Positions 1 to 8,314 of a stretch of 64,000 nucleotides of DNA are shown here, in pieces. The stretch covers positions 1-64,000 of the forward strand of contig NZ_BAEN01000037.1 of the NCBI RefSeq assembly GCF_000314975.1, read 5' to 3'. The position numbers and the translations under genes were made by a program. The notes under the pieces were generated by a model that was not told the DNA's origin, did no database searches, and saw nothing but the letters and a program-made list of their open reading frames with translations. How positions within the stretch are numbered: the first letter of the stretch is position 1; every line of letters begins with the position of its first letter. Origin of the DNA: Aliiglaciecola lipolytica E3. Its GTDB lineage: Bacteria; Pseudomonadota; Gammaproteobacteria; Enterobacterales; Alteromonadaceae.

Positions 1-1
1 G

Positions 2-1495
2 AATCTATTTAGCTTTTATGTTGATGCTCAAACATGGAATATAAATACAACGCAAAGCTGGCGAGATGCGGTCAAGCAATCTAGCAATCTTACCTTTAGT
101 CAAAACAGTGCGACGTTAACAAATATTGTTTCGTCAGATAAGACAGCCATGTTTAGCAGTAAAGTACAACGGTATGCAGAAAAGCGTCAGGCTGAGTATA
201 TTGTGTTTGAGCAGTCACATGATTGGCATAATTGGACACCCACCGAACATGTTGGACCAACTAATTTACGTGATGCACCGGTTTTTTTATCCAAAGGAAA
301 AAATGACTATTGGATGTTTGGTCGTTACGGTGAAAGCGCAAAAAAGAATAACTTCCAAGCGCAGGAAGTCGTGCTATCAGGTTACGATATCACGCTTAGA
401 AGTACTCCATTCAAACATCAATATGATGCTCCAGGAGGCTTAAATAAAAGTCTCGGCGGATATCATGCTTGGCAAAGTAAAGATATGGTCAATTGGGTCC
501 ATCATGGAGCGGTTTCTGAGGCTTATTCTCGATGGGTAACCTCCGCGGAATACGTGGATGGCAATGTTTATATTTTTTATGACTACCCGAATGATCAAGA
601 TCCACATATGTACATCGATGAAGATTTGACTGATGGTGTACCAGGCAAAGATGTTGGGATGGTATTTAACGATCCCACTCACGGTTCTGATTCCGTCTTT
701 TTTCATGATAATGACGGCAGCCTACATGTAATTTATGAAGACTGGAGTCCTATCAATGCACAAATGCATGCCTGGGATTCACCTTTAGCAGGGCATGCTG
801 TCAGTAAAAAAGGGTATGACAATTTTGAAATACTTCCGCCCGCTGTTGATTTGCGAACTACTCCTACAGGAAAAGTAAAAACCTATAACCATCCGCACTG
901 GAAACAACACCCTGCTTGGGACAGTAATGTTGCAGAATTTCAAGAACACACGCCTGTTCAGGACGCATTTGGCGATTGGTGCATGATTAAAATAGGGGAG
1001 CAATATTATCTTTTCGGAGATTATGATAAAGCTGAACATTCCGTAGGAAATGGCAATCCACGAAAAGAAGCGCAAGCAAATATGAGCATCGCGCGCTTTA
1101 CCACCGGCAATTTAAATGAGGAATTTAAGCTAGTTGGCGATTTTGGGAAGACCGGACATCCTGACCCTGATATCGGTTTCGCTGAAGGAAAATTTTATTT
1201 GATTACCCAACATCAAGATTTTGTGAGTTCGGGACCATGGGTAGACACTGTTTCTGCCCGCGTTGGTGTAGATATTGATAATGATGGCGAAATAGACCAA
1301 TGGAGTGAATGGCAGAAAGTTTCCGAACAATATCAACAGAAAAAGGGCTATGCAAAACACGTTGAGCGCATACCGGCAAAATTGGATTTAAGTCGATTAC
1401 CACCTGGTTACGGTTTTAGCTTTGAGTTTCGCGCAAACCCTAATGAAAACGGCGTGAGTCCGGTTCTTGATACAGTTAGCTTATCGTTTAAATAG
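2..1495 (+). CDS. Five-bladed-propeller glycoside hydrolase-like protein (5' truncated)
   Basis: The frame is open from base 2 with no start codon, so the N terminus lies outside the window; 497 residues are visible. Repeated short blades with aromatic-rich strands can be seen: a YWMFGRYGE segment, a YHAWQSKDMVNW segment (the usual 'S.DLVNW' blade signature of GH43-like enzymes), an HVIYEDWSP segment and a YYLFGDYD segment. This fits a GH43/GH117-like beta-propeller fold acting on an extracellular polysaccharide. I cannot assign a family or substrate. The sulfatase 26 bases downstream suggests a sulfated glycan. The stop at 1495 is followed by an operon-like gap. An internal ATG at 149 is not the true start, because coding sequence of the same character continues upstream of it. 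Confidence 0.7.
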   Translation, partial: NLFSFYVDAQTWNINTTQSWRDAVKQSSNLTFSQNSATLTNIVSSDKTAMFSSKVQRYAEKRQAEYIVFEQSHDWHNWTPTEHVGPTNLRDAPVFLSKGKNDYWMFGRYGESAKKNNFQAQEVVLSGYDITLRSTPFKHQYDAPGGLNKSLGGYHAWQSKDMVNWVHHGAVSEAYSRWVTSAEYVDGNVYIFYDYPNDQDPHMYIDEDLTDGVPGKDVGMVFNDPTHGSDSVFFHDNDGSLHVIYEDWSPINAQMHAWDSPLAGHAVSKKGYDNFEILPPAVDLRTTPTGKVKTYNHPHWKQHPAWDSNVAEFQEHTPVQDAFGDWCMIKIGEQYYLFGDYDKAEHSVGNGNPRKEAQANMSIARFTTGNLNEEFKLVGDFGKTGHPDPDIGFAEGKFYLITQHQDFVSSGPWVDTVSARVGVDIDNDGEIDQWSEWQKVSEQYQQKKGYAKHVERIPAKLDLSRLPPGYGFSFEFRANPNENGVSPVLDTVSLSFK

Positions 1496-1521
1496 TCGTA
1501 CCCAACTATAAAGAGATTAAC

Positions 1522-2994
1522 ATGGAAAAGTTTATTTGGTTTTCACTTTTATTATTGATTTGTCATGCGACGAGCGCAGCGACTAGACCAAATATTGTTA
1601 TTTTATTTGCTGATGATATGGGCTACGGCGAGGTTCAGGCACTCAATCCACAGCGAGGTAAGATCCCGACTCCCAATTTAGATAAACTCGCAAGCGAAGG
1701 AATCGTCTTTACAGATGCGCATACAGCTTCATCCGTCTGCACGCCATCAAGATATGCACTGCTAACCGGGCGTTATGCATGGAGAACTAGGTTGCAAAGA
1801 GGTGTCACATCAGGACATGCTGATCCGCTAATTGCTGCAGAAACATTGACCTTACAAGGTATGTTAAAACAACAGGGCTATCACACTGCGATAGCGGGAA
1901 AGTGGCATTTAAACTTTAATTATGAATATGAAGGGGAGGTACTTTCTCCTGAAGGGAAAGGCAAAAATATAAAGAGTCCCCCCATCAATAGTTATATTCC
2001 AGACGGTCCTTTAACAAGAGGATTCGATCACTTTTTTGGCTTTCACCATGCACGAGATATGCGGACGTTAATTCGTGATGATAAGGTGGTTGAACATATC
2101 GATGTTCAGGATATGTTGCCCAGAACCACCGACTTTGCTGTTGACTATATAAGATCGCAGGCAGAGTCGGCCAAAAAAGGTAATCCATTTTTTTTATATG
2201 TCGCATTCGGCTCACCACACACACCAATTGTGCCAACGAAAGAATGGATAGGAAAAAGTGGACTGGGTAAATACGCAGATTTTGTAATGATGACTGATGG
2301 AATGGCTGGCAAAATTATTGAAGCGCTCAATGAAAATGGCTTAAAAGAAAATACCTTAGTGATATTCAGTTCAGATAATGGCACCTCCAAAGCGGCTGAT
2401 GTTATACAATTACAAAATCAAGGTCATTACCCAAGCGCTAACCTGCGTGGATTAAAGTCAGATCTGTGGGACGGTGGGCATAGAGTACCATTTATTTTAC
2501 GTTGGCCAAGCGGACATAATCGTAAAATAGATACGCAAGACAAATTAATTGGATTATCAGATGTGATGGCCACTGTTGCAGACATAACTGATTATGAAGT
2601 CCCAGAAAACGCAGCTGAAGACAGTATTAGCTTTTTGCCTCTGTTACAACAAGACGAGGCGTCATCAACGCGTGAAGCCATCGTTCATCATTCAATTTAT
2701 GGTAAATTCTCAATACGCCAAGGTGACTGGAAGCTTCTGCTTAGTCCTGGCTCAGGAGGGTGGAGTAAACCTAATGACAAGCAAGCTACTAAAGCGTTTT
2801 TACCTGCGGTCCAATTGTATAACATCAAAAATGATATAGCTGAAAAGAACAACTTAGCGACACAATATCCGCAAAAAGTAACGGCTTTAATCACGTTGCT
2901 TGAATCTTATGTTGAAAGAGGAAGAAGTACGCCAGGTAAAGCGTTAAAAAATGATGCTGATATCGATATTTGGAAAGATGAACTCAACCTGTGA
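1522..2994 (+). CDS. Secreted formylglycine-dependent sulfatase (family S1)
   Basis: A 490-residue protein with a signal peptide (hydrophobic residues 4-18, cleavage near Ala20). The sulfatase active-site signature C-T-P-S-R begins at Cys73, the residue that becomes formylglycine. Metal-binding Asp31-Asp32 lie in the N-terminal NIVILFADDMGYG segment, and a GKWH motif follows near residue 126. Length and motif order match type I arylsulfatases that remove sulfate esters from marine polysaccharides in the periplasm. It follows the truncated glycosidase by 26 bases, so the two are probably one operon for a sulfated glycan. The substrate cannot be read from sequence. A formylglycine-generating enzyme is required but is not encoded in the window. 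Confidence 0.9.
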   Translation: MEKFIWFSLLLLICHATSAATRPNIVILFADDMGYGEVQALNPQRGKIPTPNLDKLASEGIVFTDAHTASSVCTPSRYALLTGRYAWRTRLQRGVTSGHADPLIAAETLTLQGMLKQQGYHTAIAGKWHLNFNYEYEGEVLSPEGKGKNIKSPPINSYIPDGPLTRGFDHFFGFHHARDMRTLIRDDKVVEHIDVQDMLPRTTDFAVDYIRSQAESAKKGNPFFLYVAFGSPHTPIVPTKEWIGKSGLGKYADFVMMTDGMAGKIIEALNENGLKENTLVIFSSDNGTSKAADVIQLQNQGHYPSANLRGLKSDLWDGGHRVPFILRWPSGHNRKIDTQDKLIGLSDVMATVADITDYEVPENAAEDSISFLPLLQQDEASSTREAIVHHSIYGKFSIRQGDWKLLLSPGSGGWSKPNDKQATKAFLPAVQLYNIKNDIAEKNNLATQYPQKVTALITLLESYVERGRSTPGKALKNDADIDIWKDELNL

Positions 2995-3316
2995 TTAGAG
3001 AGTTAATTCTGTGAAATAAGAGCGTAAATCCCTAAATTATTATGGAGTGTTTAATCGGCCTAAGATGAAAATTTGACCAGTTCGACTATTTACATCCTGT
3101 TTAATCAATCGAAACTTTTCCACTATGCAAAAAAAACACGCTAGGATCCGTTGATAAAACTCTATTAAATTATTACTTTAGCTTTAATAAAAAATATCCC
3201 TCACTGCGAATATTAAACCTATACAAATACTGGTAATTTATATTAGTTTACATAGCGTAAACTGATTTTCGTTGAGTATTGAATATAAATAAGTGGGAAA
3301 TCCTGGATATAACCAA
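2995..3316. other. Intergenic region with one inverted repeat
   Basis: AT-rich stretch between the sulfatase and the solute-binding protein gene. The only structure I see is a perfect inverted repeat near its right end, listed separately. No open frame of interest and no RNA gene was recognised. Confidence 0.6.
3245..3263. promoter_or_regulatory. Perfect inverted repeat upstream of solute-binding protein gene
   Basis: AGTTTAC, five bases (ATAGC), then GTAAACT: a 7-bp perfect inverted repeat ending about 53 bases before the chosen start at 3317. It could be an operator for the gene downstream. It could also be a weak hairpin, although no long T run follows. Confidence 0.35.
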
Positions 3317-4099
3317 ATGATAAGATTTGTATCAATATTCTATTTAATTGTATTGTTTTTTGGGACTTCAACTCTTGCATTAGCTTCTAAAAATAAAACA
3401 TTGCAGATGTTTATTTGGTCTAGTGAATTAGCCCCGATAATCAGCAAAGGGGAGGGCACAGATAAAGTGCTTGATCTTATGCAATATCAAGGGATATTTG
3501 TCGATATTATGGCTAAATTGCCAACTGAACTGCAGGTATCCATTGATGTGTCGTTAATCGGCAGAGCACGCGGTGAAAAAGAGTTATACAAGGGTGTATA
3601 TGATTTATCTATTTTGTCGAAAGAGTGGTTAAGCCAACCGGAAGCTTTAGTTTATACAAAGCCTATCTACGTGCATCGTGAATATTTATATGCAGTTTCT
3701 GAAATACCAGATGTATCTCTTGAAAAAATCATTAACAAAGCATTTATTTGCACCAGAAGAAATTATTTATATCCAAAATTAAAGGACTATTTCGATCGAA
3801 AAATTGCGGTTCGTATGGATAGCTTTTCTGAAGAAGCGCAATTTAAAATGTTATTAAAAGGTCGTTGCGATTTTGTGGTGACCAACGAATTTGTTGGACA
3901 GGCAATAATTGACAAATATCAGTTGCACAATCAGGTCAAACACTCTTTCAAATCACTAGATGAGGTTAATTTTACGATTGCATTTCACCCAAGAAATAAA
4001 CAATTTGTTACTATCTTGAATAAGCATATTGAAATGTTGGCTGAGACTGGCCAGCTTGAAGAGATCATAGACACCCATCGTTTTAGTGCAGTTAGATGA
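3317..4099 (+). CDS. Periplasmic solute-binding protein, family 3-like
   Basis: A 260-residue protein with a clear signal peptide when started at the ATG at 3317 (MIRFVSIFYLIVLFFGTS, cleavage after ALA). A GTG at 3293 is possible but would put eight polar residues before the signal peptide. The body resembles SBP_bac_3 periplasmic proteins, with an early QYQGIFVDIMAKL-type segment and a late DEVNFTIAFHPRN segment as in amino-acid or sensor-type binding proteins. No ABC permease is adjacent, so it may be an orphan or a sensory binding protein. The ligand is unknown. It is followed after 10 bases by the YgjP-like gene. Confidence 0.65.
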   Translation: MIRFVSIFYLIVLFFGTSTLALASKNKTLQMFIWSSELAPIISKGEGTDKVLDLMQYQGIFVDIMAKLPTELQVSIDVSLIGRARGEKELYKGVYDLSILSKEWLSQPEALVYTKPIYVHREYLYAVSEIPDVSLEKIINKAFICTRRNYLYPKLKDYFDRKIAVRMDSFSEEAQFKMLLKGRCDFVVTNEFVGQAIIDKYQLHNQVKHSFKSLDEVNFTIAFHPRNKQFVTILNKHIEMLAETGQLEEIIDTHRFSAVR

Positions 4100-4109
4100 C
4101 GAGTAAATT

Positions 4110-4622
4110 TTGAGTTCGCTAAAGTACTTATCCTCATATCCCACTCAATTGCAAGAACAGATAGCGCAGTTACTGAACCAGAATCGATTAACAGAGTATT
4201 TGCTAGCAAAGTACCCCTTAATAAATTATGTTCCAAATGATAATGCGCTTCGAGAATATGTGATTGATATTAAAAATCAGTACCTAAAAAAGTCACAGCC
4301 TTTGAGTAAAGTGGTATTCGATAAAAATATTCATGTCGTTGACAATGCGTTAGGCTTACATAGTTATGTATCACGTATTCAGGGCAGCAAACTCAAGAGT
4401 AAAAATGAAATTCGGATTAGCACTTTGTTTAAAAATACGCCGATCGCGTTTTTGAATATGATAGTGGTGCATGAATTGGCACATTTGAAGCAAAAAGAAC
4501 ATAACAAGGCGTTTTACCAACTCTGTCGACATATGTTACCTGATTATCACCAAATTGAGTTCGATGTAAGGGTTTATCTAACTCATCTAGAAGAAGTTGG
4601 GCAAGTTTATGGTAACCGCTAA
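4110..4622 (+). CDS. YgjP-like (DUF45) zinc metallopeptidase
   Basis: A 170-residue cytosolic protein. The C-terminal half has the zincin signature HELAHLKQKEHNKAF (HExxH followed by a downstream His), then a YQLCRHMLPDY segment typical of YgjP/M48-like metal-dependent hydrolases. The start is a TTG at 4110, because no ATG occurs before the conserved region; a weak GACGAG lies upstream. It is 10 bases after the solute-binding protein gene and 18 bases before yacL, so probably co-transcribed. The physiological substrate of this family is not established. Confidence 0.75.
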   Translation: MSSLKYLSSYPTQLQEQIAQLLNQNRLTEYLLAKYPLINYVPNDNALREYVIDIKNQYLKKSQPLSKVVFDKNIHVVDNALGLHSYVSRIQGSKLKSKNEIRISTLFKNTPIAFLNMIVVHELAHLKQKEHNKAFYQLCRHMLPDYHQIEFDVRVYLTHLEEVGQVYGNR

Positions 4623-4640
4623 ACTTAGAGCAGGTTTTTT

Positions 4641-5006
4641 ATGAACTACCAATTTACAAAAAATTATTTAGGTGTGCCGGAGGCCCAGTTTGAGATGGGG
4701 AACGAAGCGTTTTCACGTTGGTTCTCTGAAGAACTTGGCGTTAAGAAGACAAGATTAACGAAAATTTTCACGGCCATTGAACAGCTTGAAAATGGGAAAA
4801 TTAATCAATTTACGCTGACGGGAAATGAATTTAGTTTGTTACTGGATAAATATGAAGTAGAAGTTAGTGCAAATGAATTGCATTTAAACTCGCCAGATGA
4901 ACTTCCTGAAGGAACTGAAATTTACACTCAAGAGTTAGTCTCAGGTTGCGGTTTGGAAGACTTTAAGCAAGTTTTGAAATCCTGGAGTGATTTTATTGCT
5001 GAATAA
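4641..5006 (+). CDS. yacL: YacL family protein (UPF0231)
   Basis: A 121-residue acidic protein. The opening YQFTKNYLGVPEAQFEMGNEAFSRWFSEEL follows the pattern of E. coli YacL (UPF0231), and the length matches the family. No membrane segments or catalytic motifs are visible; the function of the family is unknown. It lies between the YgjP-like and RluA-like genes on the same strand. Confidence 0.8.
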   Translation: MNYQFTKNYLGVPEAQFEMGNEAFSRWFSEELGVKKTRLTKIFTAIEQLENGKINQFTLTGNEFSLLLDKYEVEVSANELHLNSPDELPEGTEIYTQELVSGCGLEDFKQVLKSWSDFIAE

Positions 5007-5039
5007 AAAGCCTTTGAAAGCACAAGTTGGTAGCCAATT

Positions 5040-5711
5040 TTGACCGTTATTGTTGATGATTTTATTGCGCCTGTTTGTTTACAAGATATTGAGATTCTTT
5101 ATCAAGACACACATCTTTTACTGATTAACAAACCCTGCGGATTGTTATCACTATCAGGTAAAAATCCGTTAAATCGAGATTCCGTGCATTTTAGGTTGGT
5201 TAAAGAATATAGTACTGCAACTATGGTTCACCGGTTAGATTTTGGAACGTCAGGTATTATGTTGATTGCGTTGACAAAAGATTGCAACGCTGCGCTAACT
5301 AAGCAATTTCAATCACGCAAGGTAGCAAAGTCATATGTAGCTTTATTACAAGGTCATGTCGAAAATTCGTCTGGGCAGATTAATTCCCCTATTGCTAAAG
5401 ATCGACTTTTATTTCCCAAGGTTAAAATTTGTTCTGAATTTGGTAAACCTGCGACTACACGATATAAAGTGCTTGCACGATACAGTGACATTAATACAAC
5501 TCGCGTTCAATTTGAACCGTTAAGTGGCAGGACTCATCAATTAAGAATTCATAGTCAGAATTTTGGACACCCAATACTAGGCTGTGACTTATATGGTACA
5601 GCAGACAGTCATGCAGCAGCGGACAGACTTATGCTACATGCAGAAAAGTTAGCGTTTATCCACCCTGTAACCAATCAACCTATCTGTGGCTATAGTTCTG
5701 TACCTTTTTAA
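5040..5711 (+). CDS. rluA: RluA family pseudouridine synthase
   Basis: A 223-residue protein that aligns by eye along its length with E. coli RluA (219 residues), the dual enzyme that makes pseudouridine at 23S rRNA position 746 and tRNA position 32. The catalytic motif is HRLDFGTSG near residue 63, with the conserved Asp. The C-terminal block GRTHQLRIH, then GHPILG, is also present. No S4 domain precedes the catalytic domain, as expected for RluA. The start is a TTG at 5040, since the only in-frame ATG lies inside the catalytic domain. It ends 21 bases before the convergent diguanylate cyclase gene. Exact RNA target is inferred from similarity. Confidence 0.85.
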   Translation: MTVIVDDFIAPVCLQDIEILYQDTHLLLINKPCGLLSLSGKNPLNRDSVHFRLVKEYSTATMVHRLDFGTSGIMLIALTKDCNAALTKQFQSRKVAKSYVALLQGHVENSSGQINSPIAKDRLLFPKVKICSEFGKPATTRYKVLARYSDINTTRVQFEPLSGRTHQLRIHSQNFGHPILGCDLYGTADSHAAADRLMLHAEKLAFIHPVTNQPICGYSSVPF

Positions 5712-5732
5712 GACTATGTTATTCAGTTTGTT

Positions 5733-6707
5733 TTATTTTACGACTGCCATTTTTGCTTGTTCTTTTTTAAAAATGCATACCTGATTTTTTCCTAGTGCCT
5801 TAGCCCGATAGAGTGCCTGATCGGCTGCTTTAATCAGTGATAAAGGATCTTCATTTCTGTTCGGTTGCATACAATGCACGCCAATACTAACACTGGCATT
5901 TACTTGAATATTTTCACCTTCACTTCCGATGACTTGAATAGGTGTTTCTTCAACCAGTTCCTTTATATCATTTGCCACTTTTTGGGCACCTATAAGGTTT
6001 GTGTTAGGCAAAATACAGGCAAATTCTTCGCCCCCGTAGCGAGCGACTAAGTCATCAGGCCGATGTATGTTTTTGGCTATTTTCTGGGCGATGGTTCGCA
6101 AGCAACTATCACCCGCCTGATGTCCGTATGTATCATTAAATTCTTTAAAGTTATCTACGTCGATCATTAGCAATGCCATCTGCGTTTTTTCTCTGGCGCA
6201 AGATAACCAGTCGGATACAATTTGTTCATCAAATTGGTAACGGTTACTTACACCTGTAAGACCGTCTACTAAAGCTAATTTGCGTAACAAATCAGATTGT
6301 CGTTTCGATTGCACGTGGCTTTGCACTCTAGCCCACGTAATCGTATTGTTTATGGGCTTGCGAATAAAGTCGACTGCACCAACTTCAAACCCTTTAACTT
6401 CGTCAGATTCGTCAATGTTAGAAGTAATAAATATAATTGGGATATGTGACGTAAACACATTGTCTTTTAGTTTTTCGCAGGTTTGAAAACCATCTAAAAC
6501 TGGCATATTAATATCCAGTAAAATGATATCAGGTATAAGCTCTTTAGCTGTCTGCAGGCATTGTTCACCATCGCTGGCCATAAAAATATGAAAGTCATTT
6601 TGAAATACTTCGTATATTTGACGAACCACTAATGGCTGATCATCAGCAATCAACATGACGGGAGTACGGTTGGTGATATTGCTAAAACTTACCTGTTCAT
6701 TTTTCAT
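5733..6707 (-). CDS. Response regulator with GGDEF diguanylate cyclase domain
   Basis: A 324-residue PleD/WspR-like protein. The receiver domain covers about residues 16-125 with acidic pair Asp22-Asp23, phosphoacceptor Asp65 (LLDINMP) and Lys in FIRKP. The GGDEF domain covers about 145-315. Its active site is GGEEF at 225-229, and an intact RxxD inhibitory site (RPDD, 216-219) stands five residues before it, so product inhibition by c-di-GMP is expected. The start overlaps the end of the upstream REC-HPt gene by 11 bases, which implies translational coupling and a shared phosphorelay. Predicted output is phosphorylation-controlled c-di-GMP synthesis. Confidence 0.93.
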   Translation of the reverse strand: MKNEQVSFSNITNRTPVMLIADDQPLVVRQIYEVFQNDFHIFMASDGEQCLQTAKELIPDIILLDINMPVLDGFQTCEKLKDNVFTSHIPIIFITSNIDESDEVKGFEVGAVDFIRKPINNTITWARVQSHVQSKRQSDLLRKLALVDGLTGVSNRYQFDEQIVSDWLSCAREKTQMALLMIDVDNFKEFNDTYGHQAGDSCLRTIAQKIAKNIHRPDDLVARYGGEEFACILPNTNLIGAQKVANDIKELVEETPIQVIGSEGENIQVNASVSIGVHCMQPNRNEDPLSLIKAADQALYRAKALGKNQVCIFKKEQAKMAVVK

Positions 6708-7722
6708 AAACTTTACTCAATTTATGGGTTAAATTCTGTGTTTGGATGAAGTTAAGTGCTTGATTAAATTTAAGATGATCCACATACTCATTCAATTGTG
6801 CTAGGTTTTCATCGCTAGGGTGTCGGTCTTGTAACGACTTTACATATTGAATGACACTAAGATCATTCGTATTCAAAAGCCCTACAATTTTATTCAACTG
6901 TTCAGGCCTTATACCTATACTTTCACAGGGGGATTTTTGTTCCTGATCGATAGTTTTCGATCCCATGAATAAGTCTTGTAGTCGCTTTAAATTAATGGCT
7001 TGCAACTGGGGTAATGTTTCTATTAATTTTGCCATTTGTTGTTTGTTTAAACCATCATTTTTAGCCGTCTGATAAATGGAACTCACATAATCAAAAACAT
7101 CTTGAGCACCTATTGTTCCTGAGATACCTTTCAATGCATGTAGCGCTTCGTTCACTTGGCTTTTTGCAGTTGCGTTTTTTAATAAGTTAAATTGTTGAAT
7201 GAATTCTTGAGCATATAAAGGCAGCAAATTTTCAACCAGAGATTGATTGTTACCAAACCTGATAAGTATTTGTTGTTTAGCCACTTGATCCGAATTCGCT
7301 GTTGACGATTCTACAGGTTTATCGTTTTGTTCAAATTCGTTGTTCAATGCCGCTAAAATTGTTTCGCACAATCTATGCAGGTTGACGGGCTTCGGAATAT
7401 GTCCATTCATACCTACTTTATAGTAAGTTAATTGGTCTTCTGGGTTTGAGTCTGCTGTTGCCGCGATAATCGGTAGATTGTCAAATCGAGAGTCTTGTCT
7501 AATTTGTTTTGTGGTGCTTATACCGTCCAGTTTTGGCATATTGATATCAATTAGCAAAATATCGAATGTAGTTGGCTTAGAATCCAATAAAGAAAGAACT
7601 TCTTTTCCATTGTCTACTGCTGACACTAATGCACCAGACATTTCAAGGAGACGCTTCAGCGCATCCAATGTAAGTTTGTTGTCATCAGCGATAAGAATGG
7701 TGATTCCAGCGAGTCTATTCAC
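6697..7722 (-). CDS. Response regulator with HPt domain
   Basis: A 341-residue protein with an N-terminal receiver (about residues 7-128; Asp13-Asp14, phosphoacceptor Asp59 in LIDINMP, Lys111 in IPKP) and a histidine phosphotransfer domain (about 155-245) whose phosphorylatable His195 lies in HALKG. The remaining ~95 C-terminal residues are helical and not recognised. It has no kinase domain, so it is a phosphorelay intermediate that needs an external sensor. It is the first gene of a two-gene unit with the diguanylate cyclase, with 11 bases of overlap, and probably passes phosphate to or from that receiver. Confidence 0.88.
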   Translation of the reverse strand: MNRLAGITILIADDNKLTLDALKRLLEMSGALVSAVDNGKEVLSLLDSKPTTFDILLIDINMPKLDGISTTKQIRQDSRFDNLPIIAATADSNPEDQLTYYKVGMNGHIPKPVNLHRLCETILAALNNEFEQNDKPVESSTANSDQVAKQQILIRFGNNQSLVENLLPLYAQEFIQQFNLLKNATAKSQVNEALHALKGISGTIGAQDVFDYVSSIYQTAKNDGLNKQQMAKLIETLPQLQAINLKRLQDLFMGSKTIDQEQKSPCESIGIRPEQLNKIVGLLNTNDLSVIQYVKSLQDRHPSDENLAQLNEYVDHLKFNQALNFIQTQNLTHKLSKVYEK

Positions 7723-8314
7723 AGCAAAATCTACCTTATCGATTCTTTTATTATAAAAAACTTGTAATGTTTAGCGTCGATCATAATGAATGAACCCTCA
7801 CGTTATTTTCACCAATTAATATATTAAAAAGGTGTAACAGCTCGATTTAATACTTTAGTGAAAGCAACTTACACACCAAGTTTCATTTCAATAGATAATT
7901 AGTCTAATATGTGGCTGGGATGCGCAAGTGTAGGGTTTTATGTCAAAATAGCCTAATGCGATACACTCATTTTTGTAATAAAGGAATTTCTAAGCGAGAA
8001 ATAATTGCAATATTGTGAAAAAGTTTCATTCTATTTAAATCTGCAGATTAAAGTTTTTGGTTAATTAGTTGATAAAGTAGATTGAGTGAAATAATGTCAT
8101 CCTAGTTATCGGTTTTCATTGAGACTCAAGCAATAACTAAGAATTATTATTAGTTGAATGCGGTTTTGTATCGGAAATAGAAGAATGGCAGTTGGAAAGG
8201 TTGAAACAATTTTAAAAAGCACTATGTACAGTGTTAAATTTCTATTTAGCAAATCTAAATATTGAGAATTAAAACGTTAGTTGTCTCAACAATTAAAATA
8301 TAAAGGACGTTGAT
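7723..8314. other. Divergent intergenic region between signalling operons
   Basis: About 590 AT-rich bases separating the minus-strand REC-HPt gene from the plus-strand NtrC-type operon. A possible sigma70 promoter for the latter is TTGAAA (8201-8206), a 16-base spacer, TATGTA (8223-8228). It is weak and uncertain. No RNA gene, repeat or coding frame was recognised. Confidence 0.45.

Noticed and set aside
7913-7925. Possible sigma54 promoter (TGGC...TGC) before the NtrC-type operon
   Set aside because: The spacing between GG and GC is not the required 10 bases, and the site is about 390 bases from the gene.
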